DNA of 64,000 bases, from NCBI GenBank assembly GCA_947650365.1, contig OX393555.1:18798092-18862091 (forward strand), written 5' to 3'. Shown in pieces: positions 11,640-23,002 of the stretch (position 1 is the stretch's first letter; the number at the start of each line of letters is the position of its first letter). The notes beneath the pieces are model-generated. The model was given only the letters and a program-made list of their open reading frames with translations. It searched no databases and was not told where the DNA came from. This stretch comes from Chamaelirium japonicum. Taxonomy: Eukaryota > Streptophyta > Magnoliopsida > Liliales > Melanthiaceae. The translations under genes were made by a program, and so were the position numbers.

Positions 11640-12767
11640 GGGAAATTTTATTCATACCCCATAAATCTGTAATTAGCCCCCATTTCCAACAAACTTGAAC
11701 ACACCCCATTTTTCTTTTTCATGTCCCATTCCTATTCCAAAAATACCCTTCCCCCTTACACCCCACCTTCAATACACCCCAGTTAAATAGCCCGTCCCAA
11801 CTTGATTATACCCCAATCAAACACATACCCCCTTAAATATACCCCAATTATATGCACTCTTGAATACACCCCACTCTTAAATAAACCCCATGCAGTTGGC
11901 TGATACTTGAAGGCACAAGTAGAGCTGCAACTTGGGCGGGCCAACCTGAACCCAACTCGAGTCCAACCCGAACCCAACCCGAATTTGGGCGGGCTAATCC
12001 GAGCCCAACCCGAATTATTTCTCCTCGACCCGACAGGACCCGACACGAACTTAGTGGGTCTGGGACAAGGCTAAACGGGTTCGGGTCGTAAATGGGTTGA
12101 CACGATAGACCCGTTTAATAAACGGGTCGGGTCCGGGTTTAGGGTCTGGACACGGTAGACCCGGGAAGACCCGTTTAGTATTCAACGGGTCGTGTCGGGT
12201 CGGGTCTACCAGCAATCCAATACTATAATATATAATACCAGTGGGTCTTTCGGGTCAGGTCGGGTCAAGTCGGATTGGGTCGGATCGGGTCAACTGAATA
12301 GATCCTGGTGGTAAACGGGTCTTACCGGGTCTTATCGTGTCTACCTATTTATTAGCGAGTCGGGTACGGGTTTAGGATCTAGACACGATTAGTTAAACGG
12401 GTCAGATCCGGGTCTAGGGGTTTTGGACACGACACGAAACTAGACACGACACCAACCCGACACGACACGACTCATTGCCACCCCTAGCTGCAACTTGGGC
12501 GGGCCAATCCGAACCCAACCCGACTTTGGGCGGGTTAACCCGGACCCACCCCGCACAACCCGGCCAACCCGACGGATTGGGCTTGGGCTAAGTTTAAACA
12601 AACATTGGGTTGGGTTGGGGGTACAAAAGACGCTGAGCAGGGGCTTTGGGGTTTGGGGTACAAAAAAAGGGCATTGTTGGTATTGAAGGATTGTTGAGTA
12701 AGTTATTGAGAAACGCTAGGGATACGGGGGCTAATTACAGATTTTTGGGGTATGAATAAAATTTCCC
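11640..12767. mobile_element. 1,128-bp inverted-repeat element with 8-bp target duplication
   Basis: Terminal inverted repeats of about 45 bp begin GGGAAATTTTATTCATACCC at each end. They are flanked by a perfect direct repeat TTATTAAA (11632-11639 and 12768-12775). The interior holds CACCCC-rich tracts and two direct copies of a GCTGCAACTTGGGCGGGCC-led segment (near 11922 and 12487), with GGGTCGGGT-rich DNA between, so other elements are probably nested inside. It has no transposase. hAT-like by duplication length. Confidence 0.75.
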
Positions 12768-12775
12768 TTATTAAA

Positions 12776-13338
12776 CCCTAGACCCAGCCCGACCCCCACC
12801 CCTTCCGATCTCTCTCCCTCTCTCTGCGAGGTCCTGTACGCGGCGGCCGGAGCAAAGAGGAGCCCCAGCCGACAACCCCTGTCGACGAGGAGCCAACTAG
12901 GTGAGCGTCTCCCCTCTTCCCCTTCTATTTCTTTTTTTTTTTTTGGGTTATGTTAAGACTGACAGCTGCCCCCCTTGCCTCTTCCCATGCCACGGGCATG
13001 GTCGTCGGCCATGTGACCGGTGGTGGCGCAGTCGGCAAGGCTTGACTCGGCCAAGTTAGCTCCGCTCCTTTCCCCTATTGTCGTGGGTGGATGGCTCTCC
13101 CACCAGCCACCAACAAGTAGCCCTCCCCTCTTTTCCCCTTTTCATGTGACACGATTGTCGTTGGTCGGAGTGCCGACGGTTTGAAGCCAAGCAGCGGCCA
13201 CCAGCCACTGATCCTCTGACTGCGACCATAGTAATGCTCGGATTCGGTAATTATTCGGTGGCGGGCCGGTTCGATTCGATTTGGATAAATTCAAAAATAT
13301 TTAAAAAAAAATCCAAGAATGCTTTTAATATATATATA

Positions 13339-13401
<63 letters not shown>
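12776..13401. other. GC-rich repeat remnant and TA/GA microsatellite
   Basis: The part up to about 13090 is a diverged duplicate of 8888-9220. From 13328 there is a TA run and then a GA run leading into the palindromic elements. No gene is visible. Confidence 0.45.
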
Positions 13402-13404
<3 letters not shown>

Positions 13405-13513
13405 TGATACATTGTGGCCGGTTAACGTGCGGCCATCCCCTTCTGGGGCATTTTGGATTTTTTTTTTTTGGGATTGATCACCCACCCTTGGATAGCACAC
13501 ACAAAAAATTTCA

Positions 13514-13515
<2 letters not shown>
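13402..13515 (+). mobile_element. Half copy of palindromic element family B
   Basis: It matches the first arm of the full B element at 61202-61538 (TAGTGATACATTG..., then GATCACCCACCCTTGGATAGC). It stops at TTCAGC in mid-element, where a TA microsatellite begins. It is preceded by a GA run. Confidence 0.7.
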
Positions 13516-13606
<91 letters not shown>

Positions 13607-13609
<3 letters not shown>

Positions 13610-14001
13610 TACGTTGAGCTGTGAGCTGCAGTAGGAGAAAATGAGCTGTGGGTATTTTGACCCCTCTAGAAATTTTGGAATTTGATGAAATTTGGTGAGG
13701 GTGTTGTCTAGGGTAAAATGATCATCCTCACCAATTTTTATCAAATTCCAAAACTTCTAGGGGGGGTCAAATGGTCGAAGCAAAATCTGTAGATTTTAAC
13801 GGTGACTGTGGACGATAGATTTTGCTTTGACCATTTGACCCCCCTAGAAGTTTTGAAATTTAATGAAAATTGGTGAGGATGATCATCTAACCCTAGACAA
13901 TACCCTCACCAAATTTCATCAAATTCCAAAACTTCTGGGGGGGTGAAAATACCCTTAGCTCGCTTTCTAAAACCGCAACTCACAGGTCACTGTAACATTC
14001 C
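13607..14001. mobile_element. Palindromic MITE family C, copy 1 (395 bp)
   Basis: It begins GGTTACGTTGAGCTGTGAGC and ends with the inverted complement, and the two halves are inverted repeats over most of the length, with CCCCTAGAAGTTTTGGAATT as the conserved core. It is preceded by TA and GA microsatellites and followed by a short TA run. A second copy is at 61622-62019. Confidence 0.78.
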
Positions 14002-16560
14002 TCTATATATATATACTCCACATATGTCACAAATTCCTAAAAAAAAATGTGAGTCGTTTCTTTAAAAAAAAATCTCTGTAGAGTCGTTTCTCAAAAAAAA
14101 AAAAAACCTGAGTCTGAAACTGTGTTGAGAGACTAAGATTAGTCTTTCTTTATTCTCAAAAACAAAAAAAAAAACTCAAAAAAAGAGGGAGACTTGTTTT
14201 CAATTACTTGAGAGAGAGAGAGAGACTAAGTTTTTAAAACGTGTCTCGTCTCTGTCTTCCTATCAAATTAAAACCTGAGAGGGAGAGACTGTGACTCCCA
14301 CAGACCACTTCGGTTTAGAAACAGGAGAGACATCCCGTAGACAAGCCCGATGGTGAGTCGGTGACCCAACTCGTCAGTCCTCCCCGACCACGGTCATGGA
14401 CCATCGGTAACCCGATGGCAAGGAGGCAAGTGGGAGGTGCAGCGCACCAGCGACCCGACTCCTCACTCGTCAGTCCTCCCCAACCACCAGCGGCCCGACG
14501 ACGACCTGACAGGAGAGGAAGCGAGTGGGAGGCGCGGCGCACCGGTGGCCAGACGGCTACCCTATTGACTCAGTCCTCCCTGATGGGCTCGATCACGAGC
14601 ACAGATTGAACTGGAGAGAGAGAGAGAGAGAGACCCAGTCATCATCTTTCGTTCTTCCGTTAAGGACCTCGAGGACCGGGCCGAGCGACGTCGGCACGAA
14701 CCTTAGATGGCGCTAAGGCAGAGCCACAGAGGCAAAGCAAAGGCGAGGCGAGGTAGCGGCTAGAAAGCCTACCCGCGTCCCAAAATAATCGACGACTAAA
14801 CAAGGAATCGTTGATTTTTCGGTGAATTGCTTAACTTGAAGATTAGCCGCCGGTTAAATCAGGATCCCTTCTGATCGCGAATAAACACAAATAATCTCCG
14901 AATTTAACCGAACTTTGTGACTGACTACGACTCATCGCAACGCCTCTTTCTTGTTATGTTGTCGTTGGCCTAAGTCCCGACGATCTTAGTGCCACGCCGA
15001 TGGTGCTTGATTGAGGCAACGCCCTCCCTTTATGTTATCTCTGACCATATGGCAATGATGATGTCGACATATCTGTACTGTAAGAGCCGGAGGCAACCCT
15101 TGGGAATCGATTGACGTGACTCTAGACCGCCAAGGGTCCTCTTTTTCTCTAGTTGGATCCCGAAGAAGGCGAGGGTAGATTGGTAAATTATGGACTATAG
15201 GGTGGCTAGATTTAATTAAGTCTCGTAACGATTTAATGACATGCTCGTGCCTTTTCACTTGATGTCATTGTGTCATCAAATCGGTTTTATCGATTGTCTT
15301 GCCTCTGGATCAGAAATAGACCCCATTGTGTCGACCTTGCCAATTTCGGGATTCGACCGTATGAGACATGGTGGTTATCACCAATCCGAGCCTAGACTCG
15401 GGAGGCTCTGTGATTTATAATTGTGTAAGTCGACACGTAACCCTAGTAGCTAGACTGAGGGCATCTCGGGCAGAGGACGAATCAAACCCCTGACTTGACC
15501 TTTTCCTCCCTGTAGAGACCCACTGACTTTAGATTTTAAATTTGAATCAATAAACGATTAAATAATAATTATCGAGGCCCACCCTCCTAAGGGGAGTATG
15601 GCAACCCTAGTACACCAGTTTTCGGAGAGTGCTGGCCGAATTGTTGTAAGAGCATTGTGACTCTTTGCTGTAATGTTAGTATGAGTTGCGAGAGTAGTAT
15701 GGTAGCAGGGGTAAATATTGAAAACTGTTAATCACCGAGTAGATTTTTTCGCAGCTTCAATATATGTATATAAAAATGGTTTTTTGATAATCTACTTGGT
15801 TAGAAGGTAGAAACCCTGTACACACAAGGGCCGTAAACCACCATGCGTGTACTGTCGAAAATTAGTAGGTTAGGAGTCATATGCACGGATTATGGTAAAG
15901 CCAATAGGAGTAGCCCTCAAGTAGGGATTGGCCTAACAACACCATCCTTGGGTAGTTGAAGTCTCCACAGTAAAACAAGTTGGGTGGTAAAGCTCCACCG
16001 TGAATGACGGAAAACCTCTTATGATCATTTAGATGAATTGTACATGGTGTTGGTGGATGCACGGCAAGAGAGTTGGCTCTCTTCATCGAAATAAAAGGCG
16101 GTATAATAATGCCATACCGGGGGTAGTATGAACAAAGTATATGGGTTTCACATTAGGATAGATGTATGAGAACGTAGATTACTAGTGAGTTTAAGTTATT
16201 GGTCTGTAAACGTTTACTCCATTAGACTTGATAAATATATCTTTAATTCAATTAGATTCGTTGTCTTCTTCGTAAATTCTCTAACTTCACGTGATGAAGA
16301 GATACCACCAACGTTTCTAGAACTTCTCCTAGCCTCCTGGACATTCGAACACTATCCTCTCCAACACCTCTCCAACTATTCACCAAGTCTCGAGTCGACG
16401 TTGACATTTTCATCACCACCACCATCAACAATCAATCATTGAGGCTATTGAGCCTTACTAGCTTTAGTCGCTAGTAATACATCTACTCCTCGCTCCTTCC
16501 CCCTTTTCTTCTTATTGATGATTTTGGCATTGAATTGGATATAGACTATGTTAAAATAAA
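14002..16560. other. Gene-free region
   Basis: 14040-14180 has A-rich spacers around a repeated GAGTCGTTTCT motif. 14340-14580 has an imperfect minisatellite of about 110 bp units (GTGGGAGG...GCAGCGCACC, CTCGTCAGTCCTCCCC). The rest, including 14730-16560, is unremarkable with only short ORFs of no recognisable family. Confidence 0.5.
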
Positions 16561-17000
16561 GAAAAGCCCGGCCCGCCTAGTCCTCCTAGACTACCTGGGC
16601 TCACCCATAGTTCGCTTAAGCAGCCGCTGGCTTGCCTAGGGGCATAGATCGCTTTTTAGCACCGCTTAGGGGCTAGGCGAGGCAGTGAGGGACCTTCTAG
16701 TGCCTAGGTGGCCGCCTGGGCTGCTTGTTAGAACATTGGTTATGGGTTATAAGTATTGTATGCCTTTATTGTGTTGATTCAATTGAATAGTGGTTATATT
16801 TCTCTTTTTTTCATGAAATATAATTTTTTATGAATTTTAGATTTTTTTTCAATTATTATTAATTTTAAAAGAAAAAAAATATTTTTTTGCATCTTGCACA
16901 CTAAGGCGTGTGCCTTATTTGCGCCTTGCGTCGCAAGCTCCAGTGCTACCTTGCACTTCAAGCACGCCTCGTCGTCTTGACCACACTGCCTTCTCTATGT
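16560..17000. mobile_element. Degraded hAT-like element with GCCTAGGCGG motifs
   Basis: Repeated CCTAGGC/GCCTAG motifs at 16565-16740 and GGCGTG/GCGCC motifs at 16898-16975 resemble the clearer element at 51786-52289. No intact termini were found. Confidence 0.35.
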
Positions 17001-17039
17001 TGATAATTTCTATTTCACTACTTTTAATAAAATGTTTTC

Positions 17040-17214
17040 ATAAAATCGAATTAAAAAGATCCCACATTGTCTCTCTACTTCCTTTTCATGTGTGAGAGCG
17101 CATAAGTAGCCTGTGAGAACCCATATTGGTGTAGTTGATTGACCAGACCCAAACCCTTCTCCTTTTCCCCACCTCACTCCCCAGAGATCATTGTCAGATT
17201 TTTGGGGCGTGACA
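17040..17214 (-). repeat. LTR start of a Gypsy-like family
   Basis: The minus strand begins TGTCACGCCCCAAAAATC at 17214. The first 170 bp align with the arm that begins TGTTAAGCCC at 49234 (shared GGTCAA...AACTACACCA and GGGTTTG blocks). The rest of the element is not recognisable here. Confidence 0.5.
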
Positions 17215-18420
17215 GTTAACAACTCAAGTATTCAGTAAGTATTAGGATTCATTGGTTTCGATGTTTCACCATAGTGTGGAGTTATACGTTAGAGTTTTAG
17301 AGTAGATTATATTGTCCACCCTCGTTTTTTCTTACAAGTTAAAATGCACCTATTAATATTATTATTATGGGTTTTGGTCACTCTGACTGACACATCCTAT
17401 TTTGGGTGCAGGTTGACGGTTTCAGTAGCCATCTTTTCCTTCCCAGTCAGTGTGCCAGCTTCTGTCGTACAGTGAGTACGATGTTCCTCTGGGGACCAAT
17501 TATTTTTTTTCCTTCTATATTGTCTCAATTCTTATTCGTAATCATTTCTTTGGATTTGAGTTGTATTAGTGGACTATTTTATTTCTGTAATTTTATTCCG
17601 CTGCTTAAATTCTGAAATGCTCTCTAATGTTAAGATGTGAACAAATTTTTTTGCCTTCGCGCGATCCATTCTCTGGAACTTCTAGTCTGTCTCTAGGAGG
17701 TCCGAAGAGTGGGTCGTGACAGATCCAAGGAAATATAGATGCATCTTGCCATTCTTTTAAGTTTTAACTAATCTAGGTCTAACCCATATTGTGAATTTGT
17801 GAGCAAAGTAGTAGGAAAACAGTATTTATTACTGATTTGTTGCTGCAATGCCTTCGGGCAATGATTTATTGTTCTAAACAAACATGTTTGCTACTTCAAA
17901 TACGTGTAGAAGATGTGTTTCAACGATGTACTCCTGAAATATATAGCTATTACAACACTTAGATCTCATGTTTTACGCTTTAAAACGTGTGTATTATAAT
18001 TTCAGAAAAGAAAAATAAATTAGATGAAACTAAGTTTTGAACTAAAGCCTATTTGGAATGTAGTCACATCACATCTCTGTTTTGGAGGACGTGCAATTGA
18101 ATTGGAGCAAATGATGATGTAGGATTGTATTGTTGAAGCCAAATTAATGGACCGAGGCTTGGTACTTTTAATTATGGTTAGAAATTTCTTTAAACCACTG
18201 TTTATTTGTAATCAACTAGAAAATTGTTTTGATGCTTATCTTGAACAAGCTTTGCCAAATCACATCCTCAATGATCTAAATTTAAGTTGATTCTTGGTTG
18301 CCACTTACCTCGTTGTTACTCGTCTACCACTTTGCTGTGCTATTTAGTTCCCCTTGTCATTGCATCTGACATATTTTCTTGTACTTACGATCTTTCTTTT
18401 ATTCTGGGAATTTATTGTTG
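17215..18420. other. Upstream region of NOG1
   Basis: AT-rich sequence probably includes the NOG1 promoter, its 5' UTR and a leader intron. A pyrimidine-rich tract ending TTGTTGCAG (acceptor at 18421-18423) lies 42 bp before the start codon. The donor and transcription start cannot be placed from the sequence alone. Confidence 0.45.
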
Positions 18421-18465
18421 CAGGAGGTAACGGCATAATTAATTTGTCAGACATCTTCTGAGAAG

Positions 18466-20490
18466 ATGGTGCAGTATAACTTCAAGAAGATCACGGTGGT
18501 CCCATCCGGGAAGGACTTCATTGACATCATCCTCTCACGCACCCAGCGCCAAACCCCAACGGTGGTTCACAAGGGATATGCCATATCCCGCCTTCGCCAA
18601 TTCTACATGCGGAAGGTGAGGTTCACCCAGCAGAACTTTCACGAGAAGCTCTCTACCATCATCGAGGAGTTCCCCCGACTGGAAGACATCCACCCGTTCT
18701 ATCGTGATCTCCTCCACGTCCTCTACAACCAGGACCACTTCAAACTTGCCCTTGGGCAGATCAACACGGCAAGGAACATCATTGGAAAGATCGCAAGAGA
18801 CTATGTCAGGCTGCTCAAGTACGGGGATTCACTATACAGATGCAAGTGCTTGAAGGTCGCCGCCCTCGGGCGCATGTGCACCGTCATAAAGCGCATCGGC
18901 CCGAGCTTGGCTTACTTGGAGCAGATACGTCAGCACATGGCCAGGCTTCCGTCCATCGATCCCAACACCCGCACGATCTTGATTTGTGGGTACCCGAATG
19001 TCGGCAAGAGCTCTTTTATAAACAAGATCACGAGGGCTGATGTGGACGTCCAACCGTACGCCTTCACCACAAAGTCCCTCTTTGTTGGTCACACGGACTA
19101 CAAGTACCTCCGTTACCAGGTGATCGACACACCGGGGATTCTGGACCGTCCATTTGAGGACAGGAACATCATAGAGATGTGCAGCATCACGGCCCTGGCA
19201 CACTTGAGGGCTGCCGTGCTGTTCTTCATGGACCTTTCTGGTTCCTGTGGGTACAACGTCGCCCAGCAGGCAGCACTCTTCCACAGCATCAAGTCGCTTT
19301 TCATGAACAAGCCACTCATTATTGTTTGCAACAAGATTGATCTGCTGCCATTGGATGGGCTTTCTGATGAGGACATGAAGCTGGTTATGGAGATGAAAGC
19401 TGAGGCTCAAATGACTGTGGTAGCCCAAGGTGGCGAGCCCGATGATGATGGGGTGCTTTTGACCATGAGCGCTTTGACAGAGGATGGCGTGATGGCCGTG
19501 AAGAATGCTGCATGCGAGAGGCTTTTGAATCAGAGAGTGGAGATGAAGATGAAGTCCAAAAAGATAAATGATTGTTTGAATCGGTTTCATGTTGCAATGC
19601 CAAAGGCTCGTGACACAAAAGAGCGCCCCCCTTGTATCCCCCAGGCTGTTTTGGAAGCCAGAGCAAAGCAGGGCGTGGAGAAAGAAAGCCGGAAGCTTGA
19701 GAAAGATCTGGAAGATGAGAATGGCGGGGCTGGTGTTTACTCCGCCAGTCTAAGGAAGCATCATATATTAGCGAGCGACGAGTGGAAGGAGGATATAATG
19801 CCAGAGATTTTAGATGGGCATAACGTGTATGATTTTGTTGATGCGGATATCTTGCAGAGGTTGGAAGAGTTGGAAAGAGAAGAGGGGCTTCGACTTGAAG
19901 CAGAGGCGGAGGAGGTTGATTTTGAGATGGATGGGAAGGAATTGAGCCCTCAGGAGCGCGAAGCTTTGACCGAGATCAGGAAAAAGAAGAGCTTGCTGAT
20001 CCAGGAGCACAGGATGAAAAAGAGCACTGCTGAGAGCCGTCCGACTGTGCCGAGGAAGTTTGACAAAGACCGGAAATTCACATCGGAGAGAATGGGAAGG
20101 CAGCTTTCTGGTCTGGGTCTGGACCCAAGTTTGGCCATCAATCGGGTTCGGAGCAGGTCCGTCTCTCGAAGAGGTCGTAAGAGGGAGAGGTCGGTGGGTG
20201 GTGATAATGGCGAAGCGATGGATGTTGATGGTGAGGGATCCAACAAGAAGCTGAGGTTGAGGTCAACATCGAGGCCGGGGTCAAGGTCAAGGCCACCTGG
20301 TGAAGTCGTGCCTGGAGAAGGATTCAAGGACTCGGCTCAGAAGCTGTCGGCAATTAAGATTGGGAGAAAATCTGTGAGGTGGAGAAATAAGGCTGCTCGA
20401 AAGGGAGAGGGGGATAGGGTCATACCAAACTTGAAGCCGAAGCATTTGTACTCTGGGAAACGTTCCATTGGAAAGACAAGTAGGCGTTAA
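18466..20490 (+). CDS. NOG1: Nucleolar GTP-binding protein 1 (NOG1)
   Basis: This single-exon gene of 674 aa matches the roughly 670-aa length of plant NOG1. It is a GTPase needed for maturation of the 60S ribosomal subunit in the nucleolus. An N-terminal helical NOG1 domain (about residues 1-165) precedes the GTPase domain: P-loop GYPNVGKSS at 175-183, switch DTPG at 221-224, and NKID specificity motif at 289-292. The C-terminal part is basic and arginine-serine rich, with a GAGVYSASL...DEWKEDIMPEILDGHN segment near residues 425-455 (given here in two pieces), ending in GKTSRR. The ATG context is AGAAGATGG, and a probable 5' UTR intron ends just upstream. The absence of coding introns is also seen in other plant NOG1 genes, so I read it as a functional gene. 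Confidence 0.97.
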   Translation: MVQYNFKKITVVPSGKDFIDIILSRTQRQTPTVVHKGYAISRLRQFYMRKVRFTQQNFHEKLSTIIEEFPRLEDIHPFYRDLLHVLYNQDHFKLALGQINTARNIIGKIARDYVRLLKYGDSLYRCKCLKVAALGRMCTVIKRIGPSLAYLEQIRQHMARLPSIDPNTRTILICGYPNVGKSSFINKITRADVDVQPYAFTTKSLFVGHTDYKYLRYQVIDTPGILDRPFEDRNIIEMCSITALAHLRAAVLFFMDLSGSCGYNVAQQAALFHSIKSLFMNKPLIIVCNKIDLLPLDGLSDEDMKLVMEMKAEAQMTVVAQGGEPDDDGVLLTMSALTEDGVMAVKNAACERLLNQRVEMKMKSKKINDCLNRFHVAMPKARDTKERPPCIPQAVLEARAKQGVEKESRKLEKDLEDENGGAGVYSASLRKHHILASDEWKEDIMPEILDGHNVYDFVDADILQRLEELEREEGLRLEAEAEEVDFEMDGKELSPQEREALTEIRKKKSLLIQEHRMKKSTAESRPTVPRKFDKDRKFTSERMGRQLSGLGLDPSLAINRVRSRSVSRRGRKRERSVGGDNGEAMDVDGEGSNKKLRLRSTSRPGSRSRPPGEVVPGEGFKDSAQKLSAIKIGRKSVRWRNKAARKGEGDRVIPNLKPKHLYSGKRSIGKTSRR

Positions 20491-21227
20491 GGTACATTGA
20501 TCTGTTTTTCATTTGTCTGGCATACTTTTGAGAAGAACAATGCTATTCATCCAACCTGTCGTGGTACCCAATCACAACCGTCCTTTGCCGGCCGGTCAGG
20601 GCTGAGTACAATTCACGGTTGTGATCATGCCTCGTCAGGATGGATAGAAGAAAGTTGGAAAACAAGCTGGACGAGTAGGCATTTTCCTTCCTAGAATATT
20701 ATAGTGTGGTTATCTGTATTGTTGCCCCTATAAGCACAAGTGCCCTTACGTGCAGGTACTAATCTCCGCCGAAGTCGTGGACTAGTCTGCGGTGAGCGGG
20801 GATTGCCATGTTGCAGCTGCATCTTCGAGAAGTTCTTCAAACAAGCACCGGAGCTGTGTGGCTTCAGCAGTGGGAAAGACGATGTTTTGGATGTTTTTTT
20901 CGTCTTTCTTTTCTTTGTGATGTGCTACTCTTTCTTGAGTGTTGATTTCCCTTTCTTATGGGCTTCTGTTGTGTTTCTCATGTATGAAAATGCAGACTTC
21001 CATGCATGTGATGCTAAGATTTTTATATTTGAATTGAGAGTTTTGTTGGCAAAAAAAAAGGGCAATTATTATCGTAGATTGAGCTGATTCTGTTGCATGG
21101 CTCTCTGTGTCACGGCTTCGAACCCTGGTGTGATGGTCTTGTGCTTCGATGGCTGTATCGTGTTGTGCTTTGATAAATATATTGTGGCGACCGTTGATTA
21201 TGGATTCTGATCGTGGTGGTGCTTCTT
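20491..21227 (+). other. NOG1 3' untranslated and downstream region
   Basis: T-rich sequence follows the stop codon. A 12-base inverted pair (ATCACAACCGT near 20571 and its complement near 20618) could form a stem. No further gene was seen. Confidence 0.4.
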
Positions 21228-21460
21228 AGGGGTGGGACTTGGGCGGGTTGAAGGAGGTCCACCCATGCCCAACCCGACCTATACACACGTCAATCTGGGG
21301 AATCCGTGGAAGCTCAACCTGTTCTTGCCCATGTCAGCTTACGCGGGTTGTCCAATTTGTCAAAAAATGGGTAGGTTGGTCGGCTTTAATTTGATCACAA
21401 TATATAGAAATACTTTCTCTCTTAAAGCCAAAACAAGAAAAAAAAATTTATTCTATTAAC
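21228..21460. other. Degraded transposon end with GGGCGGGTT motifs
   Basis: The start TAGGGGTGGGACTTGGGCGGG resembles hAT subterminal sequence elsewhere in the window. No partner end was identified. Confidence 0.35.
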
Positions 21461-21524
21461 CAATAATTACCATCACTACAAAAAATAAAAATGGCAGGGA
21501 TACTCTTATGGAATGATTACTTAT

Positions 21525-21838
21525 GTAATTACATATCGTCTTTTACCTGCCTTAGAGGTTTCAGAATTTGATGAAATTTGGTGGGGATACTATCTATAGC
21601 AAGTTGATCATCTTCACAAAAAATCATCAAATTATATAGCCTCTAGGATCATCAAATGTTAGAAGCTTTATCGATCGTTCATTTTAACCGTTAATTTGAA
21701 TAACATATTTGATGCCCTTAGAGGTTATAGAATTTGATGAATTTTTGTGAGGATGATCAACTTGCCATTGATAACATCTCCACCAAGTTTCATCAAATTC
21801 TGAAACATCTAAGGTAAATAAAAGGCGATGCGTAATTA
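21525..21838. mobile_element. Palindromic MITE related to family C core
   Basis: Inverted arms share CTTTTA...CCTTAGA(G/T)GTTTCAGAATTTG on both sides and the core GAGGATGATCAACTTGCC. It is about 310 bp with no coding sequence. Confidence 0.6.
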
Positions 21839-22440
21839 TATAATATAAAGGTGCTATAAATCTGTGTTGTTGCAGGGCTACATTTTAGGGAATAATGTCA
21901 AACTATGACAAGAACAAGAACTAACCAGTTCTATTGTTTTTGCGTTCTTTGCGGACCTTTTCTCTTGGTAAATCTTCAATCTCTAGTTTTACGTTAATCA
22001 CATGAATTCCTTTTCCATTATCATTCAGTTGTTATTTGAGGAATTGTTCATATTTTTTGTTAGTAATGATATAATTTTGTGAGCATTATTCTGCCCGCCG
22101 TCATCAACAATGATTGCAACTGCACGATGAGGTTCGGGTTACATGATTTCATGGACGGATCTCTAGCAATCGACGCAACAATTTTGCTGAAAATTGGGCC
22201 TTCACCTCAAATCTCGAAAACCTCATATATGGGGTCAGAACATAAAAAACTTTCAACTTTCAAATTTCAAATCTCTGATACCATTGTTAAACTTGGTGAA
22301 TCATTATTCATCAGATTGGGGCTTCGATCCATTGTGTTTCAATGTGGGTATCGATTTTCATTTTGTGATGAAATTTTTCGCAAATCATTTTTCTTTTTTA
22401 AGAGTCCTGGGTCTGTTGGAATTTTTGATCTGATGAACTT
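21839..22440. other. AT-rich gene-free stretch
   Basis: Short ORFs here have no recognisable family. A CTCTGATACC string near 22275 resembles an inverted primer-binding site but has no convincing LTR beside it. Confidence 0.35.
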
Positions 22441-22464
22441 CTTTTTATGTCAGATATGACATTC

Positions 22465-22760
22465 AAATTAACGATTAAAATATGATATTCAAATTCGACG
22501 GGAAAAATTTTAAAACCTCTAGAGGCATCAAATATGATATTCAAATTAACGGTTGAAATAGATGGCCGAAAAAGTTTCTACTTTTTGATACCCCTAGAGG
22601 TTTTAGAATTTGCTGAAATTTGTTTTCTGAGGATGATCACCTTGTCATCGATAATATATCCTCCAAAGATTACCAAATTCTAAAATCTCTAGGAGGGTCA
22701 AACATCATTTGGGTGCAATTAGCAAATTCACTAAAAATCACTGTAGCATCTAGTGTTTTG
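22465..22760. mobile_element. Degraded palindromic MITE, family C-like core
   Basis: CCTCTAGAGG, TTTTAGAATTTG and GAGGATGATCACCTTG repeat the conserved core of the palindromic elements, with an inverted counterpart near 22660-22700. Confidence 0.45.
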
Positions 22761-23002
22761 GGTCTACTATTGGGGATTTCATTGTACAACGCATGTAAAA
22801 AAAAAAAACTATACATCGGGTTCTACATGGATAGATAGAGGGGTAAAATAGGCATTTAATAAAAAATTGAGTGAGGGGTACTTAATGCACTACGAAAGGG
22901 TTAGTTAGGGGGCTTTAGACTAATGAATCATCAATTTTTTGCTCAAACTACGGAGTTCATCAACCAAAAAATGTATCGATGTAACAGAGAATAGATCATT
23001 AT

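Noticed and set aside
13291..13744. Open frames rich in Ile-Tyr and Ser-Leu repeats
   Set aside because: They are translations of TA and CT microsatellites. The same holds at 35304, 52710, 61039, 61398 and 61878.
14340..14720. GC-rich open frames on both strands near 14.5 kb
   Set aside because: They arise from an imperfect minisatellite and have no protein family features.
18832..19590. 252-aa open frame antisense to NOG1
   Set aside because: It is a shadow of the conserved NOG1 coding strand.
22270..22290. CTCTGATACC as an LTR primer-binding site
   Set aside because: No matching LTR termini could be placed on either side.
22079..22459. 126-aa open frame
   Set aside because: No recognised domain, AT-rich, and embedded between MITE remnants; coding is not supported.
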